Origin: Bufo bufo | Taxonomy: Eukaryota > Chordata > Amphibia > Anura > Bufonidae | DNA: 64,000 nt | Assembly: GCF_905171765.1 (NCBI RefSeq) | Contig: NC_053390.1 | Location: forward strand, 505,520,301 to 505,584,300 | Reading direction: 5' to 3' | Part shown: piece by piece, positions 1 to 11,988 of the stretch | Layout: every line of letters starts with the position of its first letter | Position numbering within the stretch: the first letter of the stretch is position 1 | Position numbers and translations under genes: made by a program | Notes under the pieces: generated by a model | The model's input: the letters and a program-made list of their open reading frames with translations, nothing else | Database searches by the model: none | What the model was told of the DNA's origin: nothing

Positions 1-397
1 CTCAAGAACAAGCAGGAACTGAAGACAGTTGCAGTAGAGGCCTGGCAGAGCAGCACCAAGGATGAAACCCAGCGTCTGGTGAGGTCTATGCGTTCCAGAC
101 TTCAGGCTGTAATTGACTGCAAAGGATTTGCAACCAAGTATTAGAAAATGAAAGTTTGATTTATGATTATTATTTTGTCCCATTACTTTTGGTCCCTTAA
201 CAAGTGGGAGACACATGTGTAAACTGTTGCAATTTCTACACCGTTCATCTGATTTGGATGTAAATACCCTCAAATTAAAGCTGACAGTCTGCAGTTAAAG
301 CACATCTTGTTTGTTTCATTTCAAATCCATTGTGGTGGTGTATAGAGCAAAACATTTTAGAATTGTGTCGATGTCCCAATATTTATAGACCTGACTG
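1..397 (+). mobile_element. Tc1/mariner element, 3' fragment
   Basis: This is the right-hand part of a Tc1-type transposon cut by the window edge. Positions 1-144 are the end of a transposase frame, starting LKNKQELKTVAVEAWQ and stopping at TAG 142-144. It closely matches the C-terminus encoded at 21210-21776. The terminal inverted repeat ends CAGGTC-type (read as GACCTGACTG) at 397, followed by TA. The rest of the element would lie left of the window. Confidence 0.85.
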
Positions 398-883
398 TAT
401 ATGGGACCATTACACAACAATTTTTTTAAGGGAAACATTTTTCATGGCACGTAAATGTATTGCTTTGAGATGGTACGACCCCAATATGCTGAACTTGTCC
501 ATGTGGAAACTGCAGATAAATCGGATACTACCATATATAGTGTTGGTGTTCAAACACTGCAATAAACCACAAAAATTTTACAGGGTCTGGGGCCTGTGGT
601 GTGAATCACCCCAATATTTGTACTCAACCTCGAGACTGCGACAAGCTTTGTCAGAAGCTCGAGGATCCATGGTTCAGTCAGCTTAGAGGGATCATCTGAA
701 TGTAATGTATTATATCACTCTATTCACTGATATGAGATGTTGCTAATAGTGCAGTGAGTGATTGGAGAAATTGAATGTAAAGAAACGTTAACTCTGTTTG
801 TATTAAGAATTGTAACTGGAATATTTGATCTTGATGTCATTACTCTGATGTTAATAAAAGAGTAAAAAAAATAATAAAATCAT
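398..883. other. Unassigned sequence
   Basis: About 490 bases between the Tc1 fragment and the next repeat-like block. A 118-codon open frame spans 330-686, but it starts inside the Tc1 terminal repeat and shows no recognisable domain. I see no exon, RNA gene or clear transposon here. Confidence 0.3.
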
Positions 884-1582
884 TGTAACGGAACGCCTGG
901 CACCCCGACTGGGTACCTTCGTTGATGGATGCTCCTAGTGCTTCCGGAGGACTCCAAGCACTCCACTCGACACCGTAACCACCACAGACCCCACCAACCG
1001 CTGCAGCTTGGTTGGGGTCTTGCCATCCTCCACCCACGCTGGATCCAAGACCGGGCTTCAGCTTCCAGTGGGTGAACCTCACTTCCTTCACAGACCGATA
1101 CAGGAACAACGAACAGGAACAGCTTTTACAAGAGCTAGGGGTTATATCCAGGGGAGTATACAGCGTATAGCAATCCCCACACACATGAGACGAGGCTCTA
1201 TGTTGAATGTAAAACAGGAACTCGCTTTATTGACCACACAAGCATTGCCTTTTATACACATTTCCAACAAGGGTACCACCCCCGTTGACCTGGTGGGGAA
1301 CTGAGGACATAACATAGCAGCCAATCATTTACAGTTTTACAGTTTAAAAAAAAAACCTATACATTCAACAAACACAATGGCATTGCTTGTGACGCAATCA
1401 ATAACAGAATAGGCATTTCTGTGACGCAATTAACAACACAATGGCATTGCCTGTGATATATTTAACACAATTGACTTAATTACTCACAGGCATAAAATAC
1501 ACATTTTTCCCAACCACAGAAAACACCCCAAAACACCACATATCCCCATAAAAGTCACATCCCCTGATAGCCTCGACCTGGG
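884..1582. repeat. Possible LTR or other unclassified repeat
   Basis: The block starts TGTAACGG, a start (or reverse end) seen in amphibian Gypsy LTRs, and contains short repeated phrases (ACAATGGCATTGC, GTGACGCAATCAA and variants at about 1373-1460). No matching opposite end or target duplication was found. The open frames here have no recognisable domains. The classification is a guess from the first bases. Confidence 0.25.
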
Positions 1583-1681
1583 TGTTATGTTATGTTACTA
1601 AGTCCTTGTATAGCGCTCTAGAGGAACTCAATCCGATCGAAGCGCTTGTGGACCGCTATATTGGTGGGCCCCTACGTCATC

Positions 1682-3704
1682 CTACACAAATAGCCAGGTC
1701 TTAACCAGCTTCCTGAATTCCAGGTAATCTGGTATTGTTCTGATATATTCTGGGAGGGAGTTCCAGATCTTGGGGGCTAATACTGAGAAACGTCTGTCCC
1801 CCCTTGTCTTGAGGCGGGTTCTTGGCACCGACGAAAGGGAGGCTGAGGTGGATCTCAGTTCTCTAGGAGGATGGTAACGTGTTATCTTTTTTTGCAGATA
1901 GATGGGGGCTGTTTTGTAGAGAGCTTTGTGTGTTAAGCAGCACAGCTTGAACTGCACTCTCTCTTTCACTGGGAGCCAGTGAAGTTCCCTGCGTGCTTTT
2001 GTAACAGAGTCTGTCCAATCTAGTTTCTTGATGAGCCGGATGGCTCTGTTTTGACAGAGTTGCAAAGCTCTCAGATCTTTCTCTGGTAGCCCCGCATACA
2101 TTGCATTGCCATAGTCCAGGTGAGAGTTGACTAGCGCTCCCACCACGACCTGTCTGCATGTGTTGGGAAGAAACGGTAGGGCTTTTTTTAAAAGGAATAG
2201 GGCGAAGTTTGCTTTCCGTATTACTTCTTTAATCTGGGGACGGAGGCTCATTTCTTGATCCAAAATTATCCCCAGACTCTTTCCTTGTGTGGCGATGGCA
2301 ACGTTTTCCCCAAAGATAGACGGGGCGGCAGCCTCAGGTGTTTTATGTAGTGCAATAAGCTCAGTCTTGGTCGGGTTGAGTTTGAGGTGGTTATGTGCTA
2401 GCCAGTTCCTGGCCTTATTTAGTCCTTCTTGCGTGAGTTTATAGTCATCAGCAGATTTCGATACTCTCAAAAGGATCTGTGTATCGTCCGCATAAGACTC
2501 ATAGCTGATGTTGTACTCCTTCAGAATGGCGAGCAGAGGTCGGACATAAATGTTAAAAAGTAATGGCGAGAGGGGAGATCCCTGAGGGACTCCCCACTCC
2601 ACCTTCTCGACTGGGGAAAAGAATAAGCCCAGTTTGACTCTGAGTTCTGTTTTTCAGGAAAGAGTCAAACCAGGCAAGTCCGTGGTTATCTACTCCGATG
2701 TCAGCTTTTAATCTATTTAGAAGGATGGAATGGCTGATAGTGTCGAAGGCTGCCGACATATCTATGAGAACCAGCCAGGTCCCCCCTCCCTCGTCAGCGA
2801 CCCCTAGGGCTTCATCCCAAAGGCTGACCAGGGCTGATTCTGTGCTGTGTGTTGGCCTGAAGCCCGACTGATGTTCATTTAGAAGTCGATGCTGTTCTAC
2901 GTGCAGCTGAAGTTGGCTTGCCACTGCTATCTCCATGATTTTAGCTATTAGGTGGATGTTAGTAATCGGTCTGAAGTTGGCCATCATATTTATGTCTGCT
3001 CCTGGTTTCTTGAGGAGGGGAGTTATGATTCCTAACTTGAGAGTCTCGGGGACATTACCACTGAGAAAGGAGTCATTTATAATTTTTCGAATTAACGGGG
3101 CAATGGTGGTCGTGCATTCAATAAGAGATTTAGTTTGGATATTGGAGAGGGGATAAGTTGCTTTGGACATGTTTTTCATGCTTTTAGTTAGGTCTTCAAG
3201 TTTTACTGGGCATAGAGTGAAGGTGTGGGTAGGGTTTGTCACGTTGTTCTCTATGGGGGGGACAGTTGTCTGTTGAGCTAGCAGGATGTCGCTTTGGATG
3301 TCATCAACTTTTTGTTTAAAAAATTTCGAGATGTCATTGTGGAGGTCTTGGGATTCGGGGATAGTGGTTTTGAGGCCATCAGGGTTAGCTAGATCGAAAA
3401 TGATCTGAAAGATCTTTTTAGGCTTTTGAGCAGTGTTTTCGATCTCGCTAGCAAAATGGTCTTGTTTGGCCTTGAAGATTGCTTTGTGGTAAATCGTCAG
3501 TTGGGTCTTATATTTTAGCTGTGATTCTTCTATCGGATTTTTCCTCCATGCCCTCTCTAGTCTGTTGCATTCTATTTTCACTATTTTTAGTTCTCTCGTA
3601 TACCACGGTGCTTTTTTCCCTGATTTCTTTACCAGTCTCAAGGGGGCATGTTGGTCCGCCGTTTTTTTTGACGATGTCGTCAAATTGTAATGTGAGTTTC
3701 TCAC
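1682..3704 (-). pseudogene. LINE reverse transcriptase, frameshifted
   Basis: Two overlapping frames encode one reverse transcriptase. The frame 2553-3704 carries the N-terminal fingers and palm: the FRPITNIHLIAKIMEI block, the HQSGFRP motif and LVLIDMSAAFDTI with the first catalytic Asp. The frame 1682-2602 carries the GVPQGSPLSPLLFNIYV box, the YADDTQ catalytic motif and the C-terminal region with LDYGNAMYAGLP, ELHWLPV and WNSLPEYIR, typical of L2/CR1 elements. The frame changes between 2602 and 2553. Catalytic motifs survive on both sides, but the enzyme could not be made from one frame. Confidence 0.88.
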
Positions 3705-4531
3705 AGGGCAGTTTGAGGTCGATTTTGCTGATGTGTTCTTCTAGGGTAGGTAGAATTTTGTCATATGTCAGGTTGTTGTTATTTCTTCGCCAATTTTTTT
3801 CTCCTGTGGTTAGCTGCTTCGTATTAATTGGGATGTGGAGTTCGAAGGCTATGAGTCTATGGTCGGTCCAGAGCAATTCTTCGGGATCTTCTACCGTTAA
3901 TTTTAGATTTTTTTCAAAAATCGGATCGAGCAGGTGACCCGCTTTATGTGTGGTGACTTTTTGGGCTGAGGTATCTTGTTTATCGTTGAACCAAAGGTTA
4001 AGGTCCCCTAGAATAAGAAGTCTATGATGTTTTATTGTGAGATCCGTGGCCCATTCTATGAAGTTGTCTGTGAAATGAGTGCGGGGTCCTGGGGGTCTGT
4101 AACATAACGCTGTTATTATTGTATATTTATTTTCTAACGTCAGACGTGCTATGAGTGTTTCCCATGATAGGTTTTCCGTGGGAAGGTTAATTTCTGTTAT
4201 TTTTATTGTGTTTATATGTACAATCGCTATCCCCCCCCCGTTTGTTAGGCCTATTCTTTATGATGATGTTGTAGTCTGGTGGGAGAATTTCCCCGATATC
4301 AACCCTGGACTTTTCTGTAAACGATGATTCCGTAATGAACAGACATTCGTAGTTTCTATCTATGCATAGATCGCGAATTTCATATTTATTCTTAACTGCC
4401 GATCTGGCGTTTATTAAGGCACATCTTAGGTCAGTGTGGAGGGATTTTCTTTTCGGGGGCCGTTTATTTTGTTCTGGGTATTTTAGGTCTGTGCTATCTA
4501 TGGTTTGTGGCAAATGGAACAACCTATCCAA
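3508..4531 (-). pseudogene. LINE apurinic-type endonuclease, fragmented
   Basis: The N-terminal part is 4187-4531, with ALINARSAVKNK and ITESSF, the conserved beginning of APE-type endonucleases of L2-group LINEs (Asn and Glu metal-ligand positions). The C-terminal part is 3508-3876, starting LWTDHRLIAFEL, the conserved SDH-like box. About 310 bases between the two parts are out of frame. The protein would nick the genomic target for target-primed reverse transcription; this copy is dead. Confidence 0.75.
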
Positions 4532-4732
4532 AAATCACCCAGATTGGATCAGGGGTTCAGGAATTTCCTGGAAGTCTTATTTTTGCCCCACCGTGCACAT
4601 GGTCCGAGGCCCCAAATAGTTCCAGTAAAAAGTCCAAGGGGCAGAAACAGTGCCTTTGAAATCCAATATGCCGAAATAATGTCCCAGGGGCCATAGTCAC
4701 AGGGCAAGAGGCTGGCAAGCAGGCCTCTCTAA

Positions 4733-5107
4733 GGCCGAGTTCACACGAACGTGTGTGACCCGTGCCCGTGCTGCGGCTTGCAAATTGCGGGCCGCAATGC
4801 ACGATCGCCGGCCGTAGGTCAGCCGCATCGGATCGCAGACCCATTCACTTTAATGGGTCCGCGATCCGCCCGTTCCGCAAAAAGATAGGACATGTTCTAT
4901 CTTTTTGCGGAAAGGAAGTACAGGACGCAACCCCACGGAAGCACTCCGTAGTGCTTCCGAGGGGTCCCGTTCCGTAATTCCTGATTTGCGGACCCATTGA
5001 AGTGAATGGGTCCGCATCCGTGATGCGGAATGCAAACTGAACTGTGGCCGTGTATTGCGGCCCGCAATTTGCGGGCCGCAATACGGCCACGAATCACACA
5101 CTAGGCC
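4733..5107. mobile_element. Palindromic MITE (3-bp TSD, GG-type)
   Basis: TAA at 4730-4732 and 5108-5110 flank an element beginning GGCCGAG and ending CTAGGCC. The interior is a chain of hairpins, including GCGGACCCATT / AATGGGTCCGC modules and a TTGCGGGCC palindrome. It abuts the next MITE at the shared TAA. The termini are only imperfect inverted repeats. Confidence 0.65.
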
Positions 5108-5110
5108 TAA

Positions 5111-5380
5111 GGGTCCATTCACACGTCCGCAAAATGGGTCGGCATCCGTTCCGCAATTTTGCGGACCGGGTGCAGACCCATTCATTTTCCATGGGGCTGG
5201 AATGTGCTGTCCGCACTTCCGCATCCGTGCTTCCATTTCCGCAAAAAAATAGAACATGTCCGGACAAGATTAGGCATTTTCTATTATAGTGCCGGCGATG
5301 TGCGGTCCGCAAAAAATGCGGAATGCACATTACCGGTGTCCGCAAATCCGCAAAACACTTACGGACGTGTGAATGGACCC
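5111..5380. mobile_element. Palindromic MITE
   Basis: It begins GGGTCCATTCACACGTCCG and ends with the reverse complement, CGGACGTGTGAATGGACCC. The left flank is TAA (5108-5110, shared with the preceding MITE) and the right flank is TTA (5381-5383). Inner modules repeat TCCGCAA and CATTNNCATGG-type hairpins. There is no coding capacity. Confidence 0.75.
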
Positions 5381-5383
5381 TTA

Positions 5384-6443
5384 CTCCTAGTGACGAAGGT
5401 GCTTTTGTCACAATCATTATTAACAGAAATAAACACTTGAAATAGATCACTCTGTGTGTAATTAATCTATATAATATATGAGTTTCACTTTTTTAATTAT
5501 TGAAAAAAAATAACTTTTTGATGATATTGTAATTTATCAAAATGCACCCGCAAGTCTTGTAGACTTTAGGCTCTTGTCCTTGAACCACTTTTATCTCCTC
5601 TTGCTCGCTTGCACTACCACTAGGCAGACTTTCCAGAATTTGGTCACTGGCTTTACATTGGGGCCCGACACAGCACTATTACTAGATCTTTCTGTATCAC
5701 TCTAATCAAAGCCCTCAAAAGAAAATATTGCTCTCTGAGCTTTTTCTGTTCTGCAGAATACAGTTTGCATGCCATCCTTATTAATATACTTTTTTTTTTA
5801 AGGCTTTTATGATATAATCAGGCTAGTAGCAACACAAAAATATAAATGAACCTTTAGTGTGCCTATACACACTGCACACCTGTGGCAGTAAGCATAAATT
5901 AAATATTTATTTTTGTTTTATTATTGGTACATATTTTCTGTCACATATTTGTATGTGAAAAATCAATAGTGTTTTACAGTACCAACAAAGTGAATGAAAT
6001 TTAACTTTTTTTCACCCACATGCTGCAGAAAAAATATGCTGTGGAAATTGACTTGTGGTGCAGATTCGAAGGTCAATTTGTGCTGTAACTTTTAGCCCCC
6101 TTAGGGGCTAGAACCTGGGATATTTTGATCCCTTGTCCCATTCACCCTAAGGGCTAATTTTGTCACATCCGATCCGTTCCTGTCCGCATCCATACTGTAT
6201 GTCCATTACGCGGCACCTGCAAAGAAACAGAACATGTCCCATTCTTGTCTGTATTACAGACAAATATAGGAGACACTGTTCCGCAAAATGAGGCCACGAC
6301 TTTTTTTATATTTCTCTCTACAGAACTGTGGGAGGGATGGTTTTTTTTTTGTGCAGCAATTTTTAGGGATGAGGTAACTAAAACACAGCCATTTGGGCAT
6401 TTTATTTTATTTTATTTTTTTCCCCGGAAATCACTGTGCAGAA
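5384..6443. other. Unassigned AT-rich intron sequence
   Basis: No exon, RNA gene or complete repeat was recognised. A minus-strand stretch at about 5521-5700 is open, but it lacks convincing splice sites and shows no family match. Short degenerate MITE-like text (CCGATCCGTTCC at about 6169) appears near the right end. Confidence 0.35.
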
Positions 6444-6446
6444 TAA

Positions 6447-6939
6447 GGCTACTTTCACACTAGCGTTCGGGGCTCAGCTTGTGAGCTCCGTTTGAAGAGT
6501 CTCACAAGCGGCCCCGAACGCATCCGTCCAGCTACCAATGCATTCTGAGTGGATGCGGATCCGCTCAGAATGCATCAGTCTGGCAGCGTTCAGCCTCCGC
6601 TCAGCAAGCGGACACGCAAACGCTGCTTGCAGCGTTCGGGTGTCCACCTGGCCGTGCGGAGGCAAACTGATCCGTCCAGACTTACAATGTAAGTCAATGG
6701 GGACGGATCCGTTTGAAGATGACACAATATGGCTCAATTTTCAAACGGATCCGTCCCCATTGACTTTCAATGTAAAGTCTGGACGGATCCGTCTGAACTA
6801 CTTTCAGACTTAGAATTTTTTCTAAACTATAATGCAGACGGATCCGTTCTGAACGGATCCAAACGTCTGCATTATAGGAGAGGATCAGTCTGTGCAGACA
6901 CCAGACGGATCCTCTCTGAACGCTAGTGTGAAAGTAGCC
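6447..6939. mobile_element. Palindromic MITE (GGCTACTTTCACACT ends)
   Basis: The ends are GGCTACTTTCACACTAGCG and its reverse complement; the flanks are TAA (6444-6446) and TTA (6940-6942). The interior carries several GGATCCGT palindromes around CCCATTGACTTNCAATG, modules also found in the MITEs at 14625, 54238 and 60250. It is non-coding and probably moved by a transposase in trans. Confidence 0.8.
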
Positions 6940-7139
6940 TTAATAAGTAAAAAAGAGGGGGATTTGAATTTTTATACTTTTTTTAATAGTCTTAAAAATA
7001 TATATTTTTTTGTTTCAATTGCTTTTACTATAGACTGCAATAATTTAGTACTGCTGTCCATGGAGATTGAAGACGAACTTTGTCGCTTCCCGTCGAGTGT
7101 GCTGTGTATAGGGTTCCAACCCCTTTCTTACATTAGTGA

Positions 7140-7357
7140 ATATAAATCACAGCAAAATTCTGTTTCTTTGAGCTTGTCTTTTATTACTCAGTTTGCTTGG
7201 TACATATAGTTGTACGGCAGTGTGTGAACGTTTTCGGCTCGCAGGCCTTCATCAGACACTGTGCCGCAGTAGGTTATATTATCCTACTATATGTACCAAG
7301 CAAACTGAGTAATAAAAGACAAACTCAAAGAAACAGAATTTTGCTGTGATTTATATT
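7140..7357. repeat. Inverted repeat with ~70-bp arms
   Basis: The arm at 7140-7209 is matched almost perfectly in reverse complement by 7289-7357 (shared pieces include CAAGCAAACTGAG and AACAGAATTTTGC). The roughly 80-bp loop contains GTTTTCGGCTCGCAGG followed by CTTCATCAGACAC, wording common in dispersed vertebrate repeats. Its origin was not identified. Confidence 0.7.
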
Positions 7358-8580
7358 GACTACTAGTCCATGGAGATTGGGCGGTCTTCCTATTAAGCCC
7401 TGCCAAAGGAACGGCTTAGAGGGAGTTATTACATTACAAACACTTATCCCCCATCCACAGGATAAGTATCTGATCAGCTGGGGTTCGACCGCTGGAGCTC
7501 TACCGAGGGTTCTTGTATTCTTCTGTTTGAATGGAACGTCGATCACATATGTGCACCGCTGCTCCATTCAATTCCATGGGACTGCTGGAGATAGGTGAGC
7601 GCTTGCTTGTACTGTTGCAACTTTTTTTGCAACCGCTGCATTCAGCTTTCATACAATGGAACATAGTCATTTGGAATTGATTGTACTGTATGTACTAGAT
7701 CTGCCGTTTCTGCAATTTATTGAACAGATTCATTACTAATATTATGTGAAAAGGTGGATTTGCTTGGAAGTACTCACTAGGCTTGCACAACCTAAATGCT
7801 AGCCATGTGAATGAAAGCTCTTTATTTTATCGTTTGACAGTATTGGCACCAATATCTCAACGTAGTCCAAATGCACAACTCTATTAGGTATTCTGTGTTA
7901 ATACATTATTATTTACAGTAGATTTATTGCAAGCTTAGTTAATGCATCTGTTCTCTGTTCAGGGCAGTGGGGAGAAAAGACTAGAGGATTGTAGTAGGAA
8001 GGCATACAATTACAATTGGGCTTTGTTCCATCAGCACATGGCTGGGATCTGTCTGAAGGGACTGCTTTCTGAAAAGGACAGAAGGAGGTTTCAGTGACTG
8101 TTTCTGGAGGGGCCTAATCTACATCTCCCAGTAACAAGAACCATTGTCTTGGGCTAGAAATTCAGGATATCTTTTTTTTTTTATATATGGAAATAGAATT
8201 ACAGAAGTCAGTGTGCCAGTCACTTATTAACCTATCTGGTGCTGGCCAAAATGCCGAAATGAAGCGCTAAAATAAATATTAGTGAAAATGTGACAGCAAC
8301 AGTAAAGTTTCTGGATAGAGTAACTGGTTATTTTTCTGAGGTTCCCTAGTGCTGCAAAAAATTAACTTCCTCTGAAAAGTTTTTCACAGAAATGAGTATC
8401 ATACACATTTTTTATTGGAACACACTGCAGAATATGTTGGTGCTATATAAATAAGGATTATAATTTTTATTTCCGCCCCTTATTACTGTATTAATCTATG
8501 TGTACAGTGTAGTCAGATATACTAAGATATAGGCCTGATTCTCCTGCGTGCTTCATAAAGGTCACTGATCAAAAATCTAC
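7358..8580. other. Mostly unassigned; possible T2-like fragment at 7430-7610
   Basis: The text around 7440-7480 (ATCCACAGGATAAGTATCTGATC) resembles the inner part of frog MITEs of the kind at 40437-40846 and 17780-18000. The rest shows no exon or repeat that I can support. Confidence 0.3.
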
Positions 8581-8791
8581 ATTTTATTTATTTATTTTTA
8601 TTTCAAATTTTTATTGAAAATAAAAGCACGCATACATGAAGTGTATACATTGTACTGATGTTGACATTACAGGTACTATACAAGTTCGGGGGAGAAGGAA
8701 AGACGGATGTGTATCATTGGTTATTAAACATAGTAGTTAATCTTATTTCAGTTACTACCTTGAGAGGCCAGGAACATTAATGTAAAGGAGT

Positions 8792-8980
8792 TCACTTGAA
8801 ATTTCTATAGGAAATCCATGTTTTCCAGTTGGAGTTGAAATTATGTATCTTACGGCTTTCCCATGCTGCAATCTCTTCAAATCTATAAATCTGATCGATT
8901 TTCCCTATCCATTGGGGTATGGAAGGGAGTTCCATGGATAACCACATTCTTGGAATTAAGAGGCAAGCAGCACTAAGCAT
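8792..8980 (-). pseudogene. L1 ORF2 extreme C-terminus
   Basis: A 62-codon frame ending in WISYRNFK. The wording (PQWIGKIDQIYRFEEIAAWES) matches the conserved end of amphibian/fish L1 ORF2 proteins. It is separated from the rest of ORF2 by frameshifts and by the inserted element at 9309-10300. Confidence 0.75.
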
Positions 8981-9308
8981 AATATGGAAGAGCCGGGGAG
9001 GGGGCGAAAGTGGTATTTCTAGTTTGCAAATTTTGTTAGCTATGCTAAAGATCTCAGACCACCAAGTCTAAATGAGGGGACATAACCACCAAATATGAAA
9101 GAATGAGCCATTTTGCTTTTTACACCTCCAACAAGTATCCAAGCCATTTGGGTTATAGAGACAAGTGATATCAGGGGACCTATACCATCGGGTTAAAATC
9201 TTGTACCCATTCTCCTGTGTTCAGACACATCTGGATGATTTGTGTGGGAGCATTAAGAGTTTCGAAACTTCAGTTTGAGAGAAGGAAGATCCTAAATCTC
9301 TCTCCCAG

Positions 9309-10300
9309 TGTCACGGCAGAGAGTGGGAGAAACCCCCCGCCGTGCGATGTTAAAGGGAAAGGGAAGCCGCTAGGCCAGGACAACATAATCAGGGAGCTGG
9401 TCACCTCCTAAAGCGTCCCTAACTCTGACCCTGACTCCTAACCGTATGAGCCAACCCAGATGGTAGGAGGGCTCATACTCAGGAACCTCGGGTCCCTACT
9501 AGCCCTCAGGATATCCCTGGACTAGGAGCAGGGTAAGACGACCTGTTCCTCCTAGACACGGACGAACAGGAGTCTAAACTGACCAAGCTGCAAGGAAAGG
9601 GAAAGCTATACAACATATGGATATGGCAGGTGAGTGAAACAACTTCCACACCTACCTGCCACAGACACAGTGACTGGAACCCATACTCAAACACTGATGT
9701 CCACACCAAACATAGAGGGAGACAGCACACACACACACACACACAATAAACACACAGGAAACCAGATCCATAGCTGCAATAAGGTTACACACCATACAAA
9801 CATAAGCTTAACATCAGTACATGTTTTATGACCACAAGGGTGGCCCTCACTGGACAGATGGTATAAGACCAGGAGGATGACTCCAGCATAAGGCATGGCT
9901 GGAGTACCCCTCAGCTACAGGGATGCAGCAGAGGCTAAATAGCCTAAAAACCTAAAAAGTAGCCACACCCACACACACAAACTAGGAAAGGAGTTAACCC
10001 TTTCAACACCAGACAAGGTAAGTGTCACTTAAAGGGGAAATGTACACATAACATGAATCCCGTGCTCACCAAACATAGACAGTGAACACATACATACAAA
10101 TGTTGCTAGAAGCAACCGCATGCCTTGACAGCAAGCCGCCTAGCAACCAACTCAGGCTGCTACACTGCCAAACATAATTATGTTGCCAGTGGCAACCACA
10201 CGTGAGACAAACATACAAACTGTCCTAACCTGCGGTAGACAACAAGCAGACCGCTGACAACTGCATGCGACACAAAGAGTCACGACCATAGGCCGTGACA
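9309..10300. mobile_element. Solo-LTR-like insertion in the L1
   Basis: 992 bases start TGTCACGGC and end GCCGTGACA, a TG...CA inverted end pair like the chromovirus LTRs at 23546 and 28247. It interrupts otherwise continuous L1 sequence. No exact 5-bp target duplication is visible (CCCAG left, TCAGA right). The inner text CCGTATGAG...CTCATAC resembles CCGTATGGG...CCATAC in the LTR region near 46750. A (CA)n run lies at 9727-9748. Confidence 0.65.
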
Positions 10301-10596
10301 TCAGAGGCCCACAAATGCCGGTTTGATCGAATAAATTGGGGTACTTAGTTTCTTGTATAGTTGGGATACAAGTCTGGTATGTTTTGAATAGTCGATAATT
10401 AACCCTTCGAACCAAGTCAAAGGGCGCATTAATATCCCCATAGGAACATTTTTGGAATTAAATGAACGAAGAAATGATAATAGGGGGGAAAGGGCCTGCA
10501 TTCTGGGAACATTTTCAAGATGTTTTCATTATTCAAAACTACTGCTCCTTCTCCAAATAAGGAGTTTATTGGGAGTGTAGAATTCCGAATAGTGTG

Positions 10597-11988
10597 TTAT
10601 AGACATTCCCATAAGGTAGAAGGAGCGTGAGCCAGGACTTTGCGTATTTGACTCAGCGGTGATGGAAGTGGTATGGCATGCTGAGATGCCTGTAACCATT
10701 TCCATGCTGAAAGTGTGCATTTCACAATTGGGTTAAGGGGTCTGTCCTGTGTTGGGAAGTTTCCTTGCCCCACTAGAAGACCCGAAGGATAAGAGCCTAA
10801 ATCACTCTGTTCCATGCAAACCCAAGGTTTCTTCGATGGTCTAGCCAGACAGTCGACTACTCTTGAAAGTAGAACAGATCTCCCATACAGTTCAGGGTCA
10901 GGAAGACCTATTCCCCCGCAGAGTTTGGGTCTACAGAGAACAGAGCGAGCCAGTCGGGCCCTCTTCCCAGCACATATAAAAGAACTAATTAGTCTTTTTA
11001 TTTTTGTGTAATATGTCTTTGGTACTGGAATAGGTAAGACCTGTTGGAGATATGTCAGTCGGGGCAATACGAGGGAGGTAACTATATTCTTCTTTCCGAA
11101 CCATGACAACATTGGAGTTTTTAGCAAGGTGAGTTGATCTTTTATCGACTGCAGGAGAGGAGTGTAATTTAAATGAAAAAGTGATGAGGGGTCAGATCCT
11201 ATTTTAACACCCAAGTAAGTGATATGAGGTGTGTCCCAGTTAAAGGGAGAGTTGGCTTTCATTAGGTTTCTGATTGGGGTTGGGAGGTCTATACTAACGA
11301 TATGGGATTTATTCATGTTAATTTTGAAGTTGGAATAAAAGCTAAATTGTTCTAATATATTATATATGAGTGGGAGAGCCGTCACTGGGTTGGTGTTTAA
11401 TATAAGTAAAGGCGAAGGCAGCCACTTTATGTTCGCACTGACCCACCTTAACGCCCTCAATTTTTTCTCTCTTGATTGCTTGCAAAAGGGATTCCATGAC
11501 CATAATAAATAGTAATGGTGATAATGGACAACCCTGTCTGGTGCCATTCCGGATTGTGAAGGAGGGAGATAGAGTGTTATTTATGATTATAGAAGCTGAA
11601 GCATATGTACTGTATATAGGGAGAAGATAGCCTTGATATATTGGTCAGGTAATCTAAAAGCCACGAGTACTTCTCTCATATACTCCGAGGTTAACCTATC
11701 AAAAGCTTTTTCGGCATCCGTGCTAAGGAGGATTAGCGAACGCTTAGTCTTTTTAGCAAAGTAGATGGCATTTAAGACTCTAGCGGTATTATCTCTGCCC
11801 TCCTTACCACGGACAAAGCCAACTTGGTCTCTCTTGATCAGACTCGGGAGAAATTTGGATAGGTGGGTGGCTGGCATTTTAGCTAATAGTTTCAAGTCCA
11901 GATTTAACAAGGAGATTGGGCGGTAATTAGCACAGTCAGAGCCATCTTTCCCTTCTTTGGGGATCAACGTTATGTGAGCTCTTGTCAT
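10597..11988 (-). pseudogene. L1 ORF2 reverse transcriptase, broken
   Basis: The frame 11587-11988 begins MTRAHITLIPKEGKD and includes CANYRPISLLN, QVGFVRG and STDAEKAFDR, the start of an L1 RT with the first catalytic Asp. The frame 10597-11547 holds the thumb and downstream region (HITYLGVKIG, LSWFGKKNIV, GGIGLPD). At the position of the expected AFADD catalytic box (about 11405-11430) the minus strand reads codons for AAFA and then changes frame; the two Asp codons are absent, consistent with a small deletion. The enzyme is therefore inactive. Confidence 0.85.

Larger units (their letters stand above)
1583..4540 (-). mobile_element. L2/CR1-group LINE, 5'-truncated and decayed
   Basis: A non-LTR retrotransposon on the minus strand. 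It has endonuclease and reverse transcriptase remnants in the expected order, then a short 3' UTR ending in a (TAACA)n-like tail (TGTTATGTTATGTTA on the plus strand at about 1583-1597). The short microsatellite-like tail and RT wording fit the L2/CR1/Rex group. The coding region is split into several frames. The 5' limit near 4540 is where similarity stops; no target duplication was found. Confidence 0.85.

Noticed and set aside
330..686. 118-codon plus-strand frame as a host gene
   Set aside because: It starts inside the Tc1 terminal repeat and shows no domain, splice structure or family resemblance.
840..1324. Small frames (60-114 codons) as genes
   Set aside because: They overlap each other on both strands in a repeat-like block and show no recognisable feature.
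5521..5700. Possible C-terminal exon of the ceramide synthase on the minus strand
   Set aside because: It is open and acidic in part (SASEQEEIK), but I found no convincing acceptor, no Lag1-following exon before it and no match to known C-terminal tails.
9727..9748. (CA)n run as a regulatory element
   Set aside because: A simple microsatellite inside the LTR-like insertion; nothing around it supports a function.
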